Shown here: in pieces, positions 51,208 through 59,332 of the stretch
Layout: the number at the start of each line of letters is the position of its first letter
Position numbering within the stretch: position 1 is the first letter of the stretch
Assembly: GCA_017469785.1 (NCBI GenBank)
Contig: JAFUFU010000045.1
Coordinates: 1-64,000 of the forward strand
DNA from: Treponema sp.
GTDB taxonomy: Bacteria > Spirochaetota > Spirochaetia > Treponematales > Treponemataceae
Reading direction: 5' to 3'
DNA length: 64,000 nucleotides
Position numbers and translations under genes: made by a program
Notes under the pieces: model-generated
What the model saw: only the letters and a program-made list of their open reading frames with translations
Told to the model about the DNA's origin: nothing
Databases searched by the model: none

Positions 51208-52569
51208 ATGACAAATAAGCAACTTCTTGGCGGTTTTTACAAAACACTTTTCTCGATTGCGATTCCCATAATCTTGCAGAACCTTTTACAGACTTTCATC
51301 AATATGATGGACACGATTATGGTGGGGCGGCTCGGCTCTGTGGAGATTGCGGCGGTGGGGCTGGGAAACCAGATTTTCTTCATGCTGATTATGGTGGTTT
51401 TCGGCATTTCTTCGGGCTGCTCGATTTTTATCTCCCAGTTCTGGGGGGCGCACAACTTCAAGGGAATCAGAAAAACTTTCGGAATCATGGCTCTTGTCTG
51501 CATTTCAGTCTCGCTGATTTTCATGGCGGGAGGTCTTTTTATCCCGGAAAGGCTGCTTGCCTTCTACACCAAGGACGAAGCCGTTATTTTTGAGGGAGTT
51601 CGCTACCTGAAAATCGCGGCTCTGAGCTATCCACTTTTGGCAATCGCTTCTTCCTGCCAGATGGGCTTCAGGAGCACGGAGCATGTCCTTCTTCCCATGA
51701 TTACGACGGGAATCTCTTTTGTCTCAAACGTCATTCTAAACGCGCTTTTTATTTTCGGGTTTGAGCCGCTGGGAATCCCCAGGATGGGAGTTGCGGGCGC
51801 GGCTCTGGCCACCGTGATTTCCCGGTTAATCGAAACTTTTATTACCGTCATCGTGGGATTCGTCAAAAAATACGAGGTTTTTGGTACGGTAAAAGAATTT
51901 TTCAGCTTCGACAGGGCTTTCATCGTCAAGCTGCTTAAAGTCGGCACTCCTGTCCTTCTTTCTGAGACTTTCTGGGGCTTGGGAATCACCACGCAGAATT
52001 CCATTTTCGCCCATGCCGGAACAGATTCTTTCGCCGCTTTCAGCATTATGAATACCGTGAGCCAGCTTACCTGGGTCTTTTTCATCGGCATGGGAAGCGC
52101 TTCTTCGGTCATTCTGGGAAAGAAAATCGGAGCGGGCGACGAAGAGGGGGCGAGGGCTTACACCCACCGCTTCTGCTGGTTTTTCCCGCTGATGGGCGGC
52201 CTTATCGGACTCATTCTTTTTCCACTTTCCCGCCTTTTGCCCCTTGTCTTCAACGTGGCTCCCCATATCATAGCCATTACCCAGTCCATGATGTTCGTGC
52301 TAATGGTCATGTATCCGAGCCGGGCCTTCAACATGCTGATTATCGTGGGCGTATGCCGTTCCGGGGGAGACACGGTTTTCGCCTCCCTGATTGACAACGG
52401 CTGGATGTGGCTGATTGCGATTCCCCTGGGCTGCGCGGCGACTTTTTTATGGAAGCTTCCCCCCTGGGCGATTCTCATCTGCCTTGAAAGCGAGCAGATG
52501 CTGAAGACTTTGTTTGGCTTGTGGCGCGTCCGTTCGGGTAAATGGCTGCACAGTGTGATAAAAAACTAG
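51208..52569 (+). CDS. MATE-family efflux transporter (second of two)
   Basis: This is a 453-residue protein with 12 membrane helices. It opens KTLFSIAIPIILQNLLQTFINMMDTIMVGRLGSVEIAAVGLGNQ, a NorM-like start. The second half begins FIVKLLKVGTPVLLSETFWGLG. The start at 51208 is chosen because GAGGA lies upstream and the following residues match the family N-terminus; an in-frame GTG at 51190 is less likely. Substrate unknown. It is only distantly similar to the MATE protein at 8026. Confidence 0.93.
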   Translation: MTNKQLLGGFYKTLFSIAIPIILQNLLQTFINMMDTIMVGRLGSVEIAAVGLGNQIFFMLIMVVFGISSGCSIFISQFWGAHNFKGIRKTFGIMALVCISVSLIFMAGGLFIPERLLAFYTKDEAVIFEGVRYLKIAALSYPLLAIASSCQMGFRSTEHVLLPMITTGISFVSNVILNALFIFGFEPLGIPRMGVAGAALATVISRLIETFITVIVGFVKKYEVFGTVKEFFSFDRAFIVKLLKVGTPVLLSETFWGLGITTQNSIFAHAGTDSFAAFSIMNTVSQLTWVFFIGMGSASSVILGKKIGAGDEEGARAYTHRFCWFFPLMGGLIGLILFPLSRLLPLVFNVAPHIIAITQSMMFVLMVMYPSRAFNMLIIVGVCRSGGDTVFASLIDNGWMWLIAIPLGCAATFLWKLPPWAILICLESEQMLKTLFGLWRVRSGKWLHSVIKN

Positions 52570-52606
52570 GGATTTTGGGGCGCAATTTTTTGTTCAAAAA
52601 ATTTTC

Positions 52607-54547
52607 TTACTTCAAAAGCACTTTTATCAAATCCCTTCTACTGGCTTTTTCCAGGGCTTCTTTTACCAGAGGCCAGTTTTCGCGGCGGTTGAACTGAAGG
52701 AGGGCGCGTTGTAAGCGGCGTTCGTGTGCTCCGCGGGCAACATAGACTTCCTCAAATTCACCGTTTTCAAGGCGGTTCCGCGGATTTAAGCCCGTCCAGT
52801 ACATGCAGGTGGAAAGGCTTCCCGGCGTGGGGTAAAAGTCCTGCACCTGGTCTGGCACGAATCCTGTTTTCTTTAGATAAAGTGCGACTTCAATTGCTTC
52901 GGCAAGGCCTGCTCCCGGATGCGAGCAGATGTAGTAGGGTACGAGATACTGTTTTTTCCCCATTTTTTTGTTCCAGTCGGTGTACTCGGCGGCGAATTTT
53001 TCGTAAAGCTCGTGGTTGCTTTTCCGCATGAGGCGAAGGACTTTGTCGCTCACATGTTCCGGCGCGACTTTCAGCTGACCTGAAATGTGATGCTCGACCA
53101 GTTCCTTAAAGAAAGATTTGTCTTCGTCCATCATCAGGTAGTCGAATCGGATTCCTGAGCGGATAAAGACTTTTTTGACTTTGGGAAGGGCGCGGAGTTT
53201 GCGCAGCAATTCCACATATTCGGTGTGGTCTACGTTCACATTTTTGCAAGGATTTGTTCCCATGCAGTCCTTGTTTGGGCAGGCTCCCCGTTCTTTCTGG
53301 AATTTACATGCGTCGTGCCGGAAATTCGCCGTGGGGCCGCCCACATCGTGAATGTAGCCCTTGAAGTCGGGATTTTCGGTGATGACTTTCGCTTCTTTTA
53401 TGAGGCTTTCGTGGCTCCGTGCCTGAATGCGCCTTCCCTGATGAAAAGTTATGGCGCAGAAAGAACAGGCTCCGAAACAGCCCCTGGAGCTTACAAGGCT
53501 GAACTGGACTTCACTCAAGGCAGGGATTCCAGTCTTGCCGTTTTCGGCGGGCGCGTCGTACATGGGATGCCATCGCCTTGTAAAGGGAAGCTCGTAAATG
53601 GCGTCGAATTCTTCTGTTGTAAGGGGAAGGGCGGCCACTTCCTGCACTATAAAGCGGGCATCCACCGGCTCTATCAAAATGTGTCCGTTAATGGCATCGG
53701 TGTTCTGCTCCTGCACGAGATAGCTTTCGGCGAAAAGCCGCTTGCTTTCCGGCGTGTTTTTGGAGATTTCAGCATAGGATGGAAGCATTATGGCAACGGA
53801 TTCCCGTGTCGAGCACGGGAATGACATCTTTTGTCCGTCAGTCACTGACCGCGTTTGCCCGTCTGTCATTGTCGGGCTTGACCCGACAATCTTTTCATCC
53901 CATCGCCGGTAATTCGGCAATTCATCCTGTTTACTTGTGTACCAGACAGTTCCACGCACGCCGCGAATGGCTTTTGCAGGAATCCCTTCCCTGAGTTTTT
54001 CGGCTATTTCAAGGATTGAGTGCTCGCCCATGCCGTACATGAGCAGGTCTGCCTTTGAGTCAAGCAAGATTGAGCGGCGCACAGTGTTTGACCAGTAATC
54101 GTAGTGGCTGGTGCGGCGAAGGCTGGCCTCAATTCCGCCGATGAGGATATTCACGCCTTTGTAGGCTTCTCGGATTTTTGCAATATAGGTGATTAAGGCC
54201 CTGTCCGGCCTGTGACCTGCCACTCCTCCGTGAGCATAGACATCTTCGCTCCGGGGCTTGTTGTTGGCGGTGTAATTGGAGACCATGGAATCCATTGCCC
54301 CCGCGCTGACCAGAAATCCCAGGCGAGGACGGCCGAATTTGCGGAATTCTTCCACATTCTTCCAGTCGGGCTGGGGCAAAATCGCCACCGTGTAGCCGTT
54401 GGCTTCAAGAAGACGGCCAAGCAGGGCAGAGGCAAAAGAGGCGTGGTCAACATAAGCGTCCCCTGAGACAAAAACAAAATCAACTTCGCTTATGCCGCGA
54501 GCGAGAAGGTCTTCTTGTGAAACTGGAAGGAAGGAATTTTTCATCAA
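52607..54547 (-). CDS. YgiQ-family radical SAM protein with in-frame insertion
   Basis: This is a 646-residue protein. The N-terminal YgiQ domain has FVFVSGDAYVDHASFASALLGRLLEANGY and GIEASLRRTSHYDYW. The radical SAM core (about 345-560) carries CX3CX2C in RGCFGACSFCAIT. The C-terminal part has PGSLSTCMYWTGLNP. Function is unknown for the family. Between WDEKIV and MLPSYAEI, about 30 residues (GSSPTMTDGQTRSVTDGQKM and so on, 53800-53893) are encoded by a palindromic repeat array that keeps the frame; this segment is not expected in the family. Overall length is slightly long as a result. Confidence 0.93.
   Translation of the reverse strand: MMKNSFLPVSQEDLLARGISEVDFVFVSGDAYVDHASFASALLGRLLEANGYTVAILPQPDWKNVEEFRKFGRPRLGFLVSAGAMDSMVSNYTANNKPRSEDVYAHGGVAGHRPDRALITYIAKIREAYKGVNILIGGIEASLRRTSHYDYWSNTVRRSILLDSKADLLMYGMGEHSILEIAEKLREGIPAKAIRGVRGTVWYTSKQDELPNYRRWDEKIVGSSPTMTDGQTRSVTDGQKMSFPCSTRESVAIMLPSYAEISKNTPESKRLFAESYLVQEQNTDAINGHILIEPVDARFIVQEVAALPLTTEEFDAIYELPFTRRWHPMYDAPAENGKTGIPALSEVQFSLVSSRGCFGACSFCAITFHQGRRIQARSHESLIKEAKVITENPDFKGYIHDVGGPTANFRHDACKFQKERGACPNKDCMGTNPCKNVNVDHTEYVELLRKLRALPKVKKVFIRSGIRFDYLMMDEDKSFFKELVEHHISGQLKVAPEHVSDKVLRLMRKSNHELYEKFAAEYTDWNKKMGKKQYLVPYYICSHPGAGLAEAIEVALYLKKTGFVPDQVQDFYPTPGSLSTCMYWTGLNPRNRLENGEFEEVYVARGAHERRLQRALLQFNRRENWPLVKEALEKASRRDLIKVLLK
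53800..53890. repeat. Palindromic repeat array inside the YgiQ gene
   Basis: Three perfect palindromes in a row: ATTCCCGTG-tcgag-CACGGGAAT (53800-53822), GTCAGT-C-ACTGAC (53837-53849) and ATTGTCGGG-cttga-CCCGACAAT (53868-53890). The first and last are of the widely scattered bacterial hairpin-repeat type. The array of about 91 bases is a multiple of three plus one but the reading frame is open across it. Confidence 0.85.
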
Positions 54548-54649
54548 TAAATACTTTATAAGAGAAAAGCTTTTTTGTGTAGAGAGCTAGAAAAAAAGAT
54601 TGAAAACAAAGGCTGTCAGTTTTATTGCGAAAGTTTTGCACTAATCTAT

Positions 54650-54665
54650 GTTAGACATTGCTAAT
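54650..54665 (+). promoter_or_regulatory. GTTAG-N6-CTAAC operator, site 1 (TonB receptor)
   Basis: GTTAG-acattg-CTAAT: one mismatch to the perfect palindrome seen at sites 2 and 3. It lies 40 bases before the receptor start, overlapping a weak promoter (TTGCAC at 54636-54641). Confidence 0.65.
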
Positions 54666-54705
54666 TTTTTGATGAATTTGTAGTCTTTGCCGCGAGGTAA
54701 AAATC

Positions 54706-56691
54706 ATGATTAAAAAAAGTATTGGTATGCTCGCCATCTCACTTCTTTTTCTTCCATTATTTTCACAAGAGAGCAATGAAGAAGATGTGATTCTAGTGAG
54801 CGCAGCAAAAATCGACGAAGATTTTTCCAAAACAACGGAAAATGTTCATGTGATTACGACCGAAATGCTGAAAGATGCAGGAGCCCACACTTTAAGCGAT
54901 GCCTTGAATTCTGTGCCCGGCGTTAGCTTTATCGGAAAAACCGTTGGAAACTCCGAGCCTCTTCAAATGAATGGATTCACGGACGAGTACGTGAAAATCC
55001 TCGTGGACGGGGTGCCGGTTTCCACGGGGGGCAGTTCGGCAATTTATTCATATCTTTCTGTGGATAATATTGACCACATCGAGGTGATTGAAGGCTCCTC
55101 TTCGGCAATCTGGGGTTCGGACGCAATTGCCGGAGTCATTAACATAATCACGAAGAAGCAGAATTCAGAAAAAGTCTTCACGGGAAGCATTGAAGCTGAA
55201 GGACGAACGGACAAATCCTATTTCGGAAGCGGAAATGTGGCTGTGAATTACGCTGGATTTACGGCTGAAGGAAAAGCCAGCTACGACTACAAGCGGGGTG
55301 ATTACGACGAGGCTATTTTTACAAATCCCATTAGCGGAAAAAAATATTCCTACGACAATTACAATGTTCCTGAAGAAAAAACATGGACGGCCGGGGGAAA
55401 AATCGGCTGGAATCACGAGGATAGCCTGAAACTTTCCCTGAGCACTGATTACTCGGAGGGCAGCTCTAAGGATGTGTCTTCGACCCAGCATGATGACGGC
55501 TATTACCAGCCTTTCACCAAGACCCTGAGCGGACTTTTGAAGGGAGAATGGAAAATCACTGATGAACACTCCCTTTCAAGCTATTTTTCTGCCAGAAGGT
55601 ACGAAAGCGGGAGCCACAATCAGAATTTTTCTGGCTCCTGGCATGACGCGACATCAAAAGAATTCGTCGATTTTGAAGGAGAAGTTCTTTACACTGGTTA
55701 CATCAGCGAAGACCAGCAGCTGATGGCGGGCTTGAACTCCCAGTATTCGGGCTATAACGATGACAATGCTGATTCCGAGACTGAAGCGAGCTTTAAGACG
55801 GCGAATTTAAGTCTTTTCGGGCAGGATTCAATCACTTTTGACAGCCTTGTGCTGGTTCCGGGCTTCCGAGCCTTTTTCTCCCTGCCCATAGATGAAGACC
55901 ACGATGAGGATTTTATCTTCAATTTTTCGCCAAAACTCAGTTTCCGCTATGAGTTGGACGAAGACTGGACTTTTAAGCTCTCTGGTGGCTCTGGATTCAA
56001 GCTTCCTACCCTCACCCAGAAATACAACGACCATTACAAGGGAAAGGGAAATCCTGACTTGAAGCCGGAAATCTCTTATTCTGTGAACGCGGGGGCGGAA
56101 TGGAAGGCCTTCTCTGGCTTTTCTGCCTCGGCCGGAGCTTACTTCACTTATCTGCGGGATATGATTGACGCCATCGACTGGTACAAAGAAGATGGAAGTT
56201 GGGGCGGAAGAAATTATGAGAATTTTGGAAATGTGATTTCAACTGGAGTGAATTTTAAAGCTGAGTACAAAAAAGGTCCTTGGAATACATATTTGACTTA
56301 CAATTTCCTCTTTATGCGGCAGATTGTAGACGGCGACTTGGAAGAAATCACCGGGAAAATCCCCCACCAAATTAAAGGTTCTGTCACATATTCAATCGAA
56401 AGAACAAAAACTGACCTGAACCTGAATGCATTCTGGTACGCGCCCCGAAGCCGCAGCACAACTTATGATTACGGAAGCGGTGTCAGCGCGACCAGAACTT
56501 CTGACTATCTCAAAGTGAACTTCCGCCTTGACCAGCACCTGCTTAATGACCATCTGACTCTTTCGGCCGGCGTAAGGAATCTTCTGAACAGTTTTTCTTT
56601 CATAAAAAGCAATGCCGGGCAAACCATGGAAGAAAGCTTCGGAAGCGGCGACGGAATCACCTTTTATCTTGGCGCAAAATACGCCTGGTAA
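54706..56691 (+). CDS. TonB-dependent outer-membrane receptor
   Basis: This is a 661-residue receptor with signal peptide KSIGMLAISLLFLPLFS. A TonB-box-like DVILVSA near residue 27 precedes the plug domain (about 35-150): NVHVITTEMLKDAGAHTLSDALNSVPG, then ILVDGVPVST, and IEVIEGSSSAIWGSDAIAGVINIITKK. The rest is a 22-strand barrel that ends in an aromatic residue (GAKYAW). Such receptors take up ferric siderophores, haem or cobalamin with energy from TonB. Context (FecCD permeases, Fur-like protein) favours a metal chelate. It has its own promoter and site 1 operator. Confidence 0.93.
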   Translation: MIKKSIGMLAISLLFLPLFSQESNEEDVILVSAAKIDEDFSKTTENVHVITTEMLKDAGAHTLSDALNSVPGVSFIGKTVGNSEPLQMNGFTDEYVKILVDGVPVSTGGSSAIYSYLSVDNIDHIEVIEGSSSAIWGSDAIAGVINIITKKQNSEKVFTGSIEAEGRTDKSYFGSGNVAVNYAGFTAEGKASYDYKRGDYDEAIFTNPISGKKYSYDNYNVPEEKTWTAGGKIGWNHEDSLKLSLSTDYSEGSSKDVSSTQHDDGYYQPFTKTLSGLLKGEWKITDEHSLSSYFSARRYESGSHNQNFSGSWHDATSKEFVDFEGEVLYTGYISEDQQLMAGLNSQYSGYNDDNADSETEASFKTANLSLFGQDSITFDSLVLVPGFRAFFSLPIDEDHDEDFIFNFSPKLSFRYELDEDWTFKLSGGSGFKLPTLTQKYNDHYKGKGNPDLKPEISYSVNAGAEWKAFSGFSASAGAYFTYLRDMIDAIDWYKEDGSWGGRNYENFGNVISTGVNFKAEYKKGPWNTYLTYNFLFMRQIVDGDLEEITGKIPHQIKGSVTYSIERTKTDLNLNAFWYAPRSRSTTYDYGSGVSATRTSDYLKVNFRLDQHLLNDHLTLSAGVRNLLNSFSFIKSNAGQTMEESFGSGDGITFYLGAKYAW

Positions 56692-56737
56692 TTGCAAAAA
56701 AGATTTTTCTTATTGCAAATCTTCTGCAATAACATGC

Positions 56738-56776
56738 TTGCAAAATTTGAAAAGTAGATGTTAGATTTTGCTAACA
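56738..56776 (+). promoter_or_regulatory. Promoter with GTTAG-N6-CTAAC operator, site 2 (surface lipoprotein)
   Basis: TTGCAA (56738-56743), 17 bases, TTAGAT (56761-56766). A perfect palindrome TGTTAG-attttg-CTAACA (56759-56776) covers the -10 box. Binding there would block transcription. Confidence 0.75.
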
Positions 56777-56808
56777 AAAAAATGGGGCTTTCCCAAGGAG
56801 TTAAAATT

Positions 56809-57807
56809 ATGAAAAAGTTTTTAAAAGCTTCGGCTTTCGCATTGATGATTCTTTCGGTCTTTGCATTTGTCTCATGCTCGAACGATGACGACGATGATGA
56901 TTCTTCATCTCAGGCAGCTTCCGACCCTATCTCAAAAATCGTGGGCGTTCGCTTCGGCACCGGAGTTTCCACAAAGGCCATCTTCAAGTACTACACGGTT
57001 CTTGAGGGAAACAAGGTCCGCTACGAACAGACAAAGTTCGGAGGCTACACTTCCGACGTGACATGGGACTACACCGAGACCGTCAACGAGGATGGCACGA
57101 TAACGCTCAATCTTTCAAACGGCGTTCAGAAGGTGGAGGATGCCGCTTACGGTAACGAGCCTATCACCTACGACTTCTCCACAGGATACAACACGCCCAC
57201 TTTGACTTCTACATACTACGAGCGTGGAGAGCCTGTGGAGACGACCGGGCAGTTCACCCGCGTCTACAGTGGAATCGAGAAGGTGATTGGAAGCACCTTC
57301 CAGCACGCCGTTTCTGGAAAGTCAATCGCCTCTTCATACGCATTCAACGCCGACGGCACTGCCGAGTACAAGCTGATTAAGTACAGCAAGACTACTGATT
57401 ACGGCCACTACAAGTACCAGATAACCGCATGGAACGTGCTCTCAGCCGACGAGGTTTACTCAACTGCGGATGCCGAGACAAAAGTGCTCGCCTTCGACAA
57501 GACTTCCCTTGCCCACGCCCTGAACACCTACGCCGTCCACTTCGTCTATGCCGCCACCGAGACCTACACTCTTGAAGCCAACGACTACTCTCAGGGCTAC
57601 GGAAACGCCTCTGTCACAAGCACAAAAGACGTTACCGAAGGCGCGGAGCCAGAATCTCCCTACATCTTCATCACTTTGGTAGACGACGGCGTTGCAAAAA
57701 TCAATGTAACTGCCGCAAAATCAACGACTGCCGAAGACGGAAGCGTCACCTGGGCCATGTCTGAGTCTGAGGACGACGTGACTGAGTACACCCTCTACAC
57801 TGAGTAG
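56809..57807 (+). CDS. Surface lipoprotein with Asp-rich linker, metal-uptake locus
   Basis: This 332-residue lipoprotein has lipobox FVSC. Directly after it comes a run of Asp residues (NDDDDDDSSS), a flexible spacer typical of surface-exposed lipoproteins. The mature domain is beta-rich, Tyr/Thr-rich, with two similar halves (FKYYTVLEGNKVRYEQTKFGGY and YKLIKYSKTTDYGHYKYQITAW) that may be a duplicated barrel. No known family is recognised. It has AAGGAG before its ATG. Lying between the receptor and the permease genes with the same operator, it probably helps capture the same ligand, like HmuY-type haem lipoproteins in Bacteroidetes (analogy only). Confidence 0.75.
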   Translation: MKKFLKASAFALMILSVFAFVSCSNDDDDDDSSSQAASDPISKIVGVRFGTGVSTKAIFKYYTVLEGNKVRYEQTKFGGYTSDVTWDYTETVNEDGTITLNLSNGVQKVEDAAYGNEPITYDFSTGYNTPTLTSTYYERGEPVETTGQFTRVYSGIEKVIGSTFQHAVSGKSIASSYAFNADGTAEYKLIKYSKTTDYGHYKYQITAWNVLSADEVYSTADAETKVLAFDKTSLAHALNTYAVHFVYAATETYTLEANDYSQGYGNASVTSTKDVTEGAEPESPYIFITLVDDGVAKINVTAAKSTTAEDGSVTWAMSESEDDVTEYTLYTE

Positions 57808-57850
57808 GAAATAAACCGCAAATTTTTTTGCAATAAGGAGCTTTTGAGAA

Positions 57851-57890
57851 AAAAACAGCGATTTTTTATTTGACAAAAGTCGCTGTTTTT
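57851..57890 (+). terminator. Terminator after the surface lipoprotein gene
   Basis: An 11-bp perfect stem AAAAACAGCGA / TCGCTGTTTTT with an 18-base loop ends in five T. The -35 box of the next promoter lies in its loop. Confidence 0.8.
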
Positions 57891-57939
57891 GTAAAATATG
57901 TTTTCGTCGGTTTTTAGTTAGTTGTTGCTAACTAAAAAC
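57870..57939 (+). promoter_or_regulatory. Promoter and GTTAG-N6-CTAAC operator, site 3 (permease operon)
   Basis: TTGACA (57870-57875), 16 bases, TAAAAT (57892-57897). The operator is GTTAG-ttgttg-CTAAC (57917-57932), extended to a perfect 12-bp inverted repeat GTTTTTAGTTAG / CTAACTAAAAAC (57910-57921 and 57928-57939). It lies just after the predicted start, so it could act as DNA road-block or as a leader hairpin. Confidence 0.7.
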
Positions 57940-57995
57940 TTGTCTCGCTGGTAGTCGAATCGCTCCAATTAATAAGCTCATTTTAAAATGTAATG

Positions 57996-58014
57996 GGTAC
58001 TTTGGAGGTGTACC
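57996..58014 (+). promoter_or_regulatory. Hairpin that holds the ribosome site of the mini-Fur gene
   Basis: GGTAC (57996-58000) pairs with GTACC (58010-58014), placing GGAGGT in the loop. CTCCAA at 57963-57968 can also pair with TTGGAG at 58002-58007. The two folds are exclusive, which suggests possible translational control. Confidence 0.45.
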
Positions 58015-58260
58015 ATGCAAGTGACAGAACAATTTGTAATTTCAAAACTCCGTGATTTCGGACAGAGAATAACTAAGCAAAAAAGCATTGTAATCAAAAA
58101 TATCCTTGCAAATCCAAATTCTACAGCTAAAGAAATTTACTATCTTTCAAAAGAAAGCCATCCGAATATAAATCTTTCTACGGTCTACAGAACGGTAAAG
58201 ACACTGGAAAGTATTGGGCTTTTAGGAAACAGGAATATTACTTTTTGTTCAGTCTGCTAG
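58015..58260 (+). CDS. Mini-Fur: Fur-family DNA-binding domain without the metal domain
   Basis: This is an 81-residue protein. Nearly all of it is the N-terminal winged helix of the Fur family: ISKLRDFGQRITKQKSIVIKNILANPNSTAKEIYYLS and the recognition helix in NINLSTVYRTVKTLESIGLL. Normal Fur, Zur and PerR proteins are 130-160 residues, with a C-terminal dimerisation and metal domain; here it stops 16 residues after the recognition helix with the tail FCSVC. The CxxC could still bind a metal. No continuation of the family is seen in any frame downstream. It is the first gene of the permease operon and the likely binder of the GTTAG-N6-CTAAC sites. Confidence 0.8.
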   Translation: MQVTEQFVISKLRDFGQRITKQKSIVIKNILANPNSTAKEIYYLSKESHPNINLSTVYRTVKTLESIGLLGNRNITFCSVC

Positions 58261-58326
58261 CATTGCCAGCATTAGCAGAGAAAGGTGAAAATGCGGCTTG
58301 CGATTGATTATTCGCTGGAGTAAAAA

Positions 58327-59331
58327 ATGAAAAAAATCAGCATTACTGTCATTCTTGCCTTATCACTTTTCTTTTTAAGCTTTGCCTCCCTTTTTATCGG
58401 TGTCATCGACGTGAGTCTGCCCGGTCTTTTTACTGCCGATTCCCTTCAATGGCAGATTTTCCTTTCTTCCCGCTTGCCCCGTCTGCTGGCCATTTTGTGT
58501 ACCGGAGTGGGAATGAGCATTGCGGGACTTATCATGCAGCAGCTTTGCATGAATAAATTCATTTCGCCTACAACGGGAGCTACAATCTCTTCGGCTCAGC
58601 TGGGAATCCTTTTTGCCCTGCTTTTTATGCCTTCATCTACCCTTTGGGGGCGGGCTATTTTCGCCTTTTGCATGGCACTGGTTGGAACCTGGATTTTCGT
58701 GCTCTTTATCCAGCGCATTCAGTTTAAGGATGTGATTATGGTTCCCCTTGTGGGAATCATGTTCAGCGACATAATCCGCGGGGCCACCAGTTTCCTTGCC
58801 TATAAGTTCGACATGACCCAGTCCCTTTCCAGCTGGCTTGTGGGGCATTTTTCCCTTGTTATTCGGGGAAAGTACGAAATCGTCTATCTTGTCCTGCCCC
58901 TGGTGATTTTAGCCTGGATTTTTGCCAATCACTTTAACATTGTGGGCATGGGGCGGGATTTTTCCCGGAATCTTGGTCTTTCTTATGATCTGGTGCTTTT
59001 TTTCGGCCTTACAATTGCGGCAGCCATTACGGCAAGCATTGTTGTGGTCGTCGGCTCCATTTCCTACATAGGCCTTATAGTTCCCAATGTGGTTGCCCTT
59101 TACAAAGGCGACAGAATCCGGGGAACGCTGATAGACACGGCTCTTTTTGGCTCCCTTTTTGTCCTTGTATGCGACATTCTGGGGCGGCTGATTATTTTCC
59201 CCTACGAGCTTCCCATCGAGTTGATTATTGGAGTTCTCGGCTCCCTGCTTTTTATTGTCCTTCTTTTTTACCGTCTTAAACACGGAAGGCGGGCAATCAG
59301 GCTGGAAAAGAAAAAGGCTGGAGGAATGTAA
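58327..59331 (+). CDS. FecCD-family iron-chelate permease (YclN/CeuB-like)
   Basis: This 334-residue inner-membrane protein has about nine helices. The conserved SSRLPRLLAILCTGVGMSIAGLIMQQL and GSISYIGLIVPNVVALYKGDR match the coupling region of BtuC/FecC/FecD permeases. It is the short form (without one helix pair) typical of YclN/CeuB. It is paired with the next gene, whose start lies 1 base after its stop. The GC content is higher than that of the mini-Fur gene before it. Confidence 0.92.
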   Translation: MKKISITVILALSLFFLSFASLFIGVIDVSLPGLFTADSLQWQIFLSSRLPRLLAILCTGVGMSIAGLIMQQLCMNKFISPTTGATISSAQLGILFALLFMPSSTLWGRAIFAFCMALVGTWIFVLFIQRIQFKDVIMVPLVGIMFSDIIRGATSFLAYKFDMTQSLSSWLVGHFSLVIRGKYEIVYLVLPLVILAWIFANHFNIVGMGRDFSRNLGLSYDLVLFFGLTIAAAITASIVVVVGSISYIGLIVPNVVALYKGDRIRGTLIDTALFGSLFVLVCDILGRLIIFPYELPIELIIGVLGSLLFIVLLFYRLKHGRRAIRLEKKKAGGM

Positions 59332-59332
59332 G

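Noticed and set aside
53225..53824. A 199-residue plus-strand frame opposite YgiQ
   Set aside because: It is a shadow of the YgiQ gene with no family likeness, no ribosome site and a biased composition (Cys, Phe, Gly-rich).
58015..58330. Frameshift in the Fur gene
   Set aside because: No downstream frame up to the permease start encodes the His-rich dimerisation domain of Fur, so a simple frameshift is not the reason for the short length.
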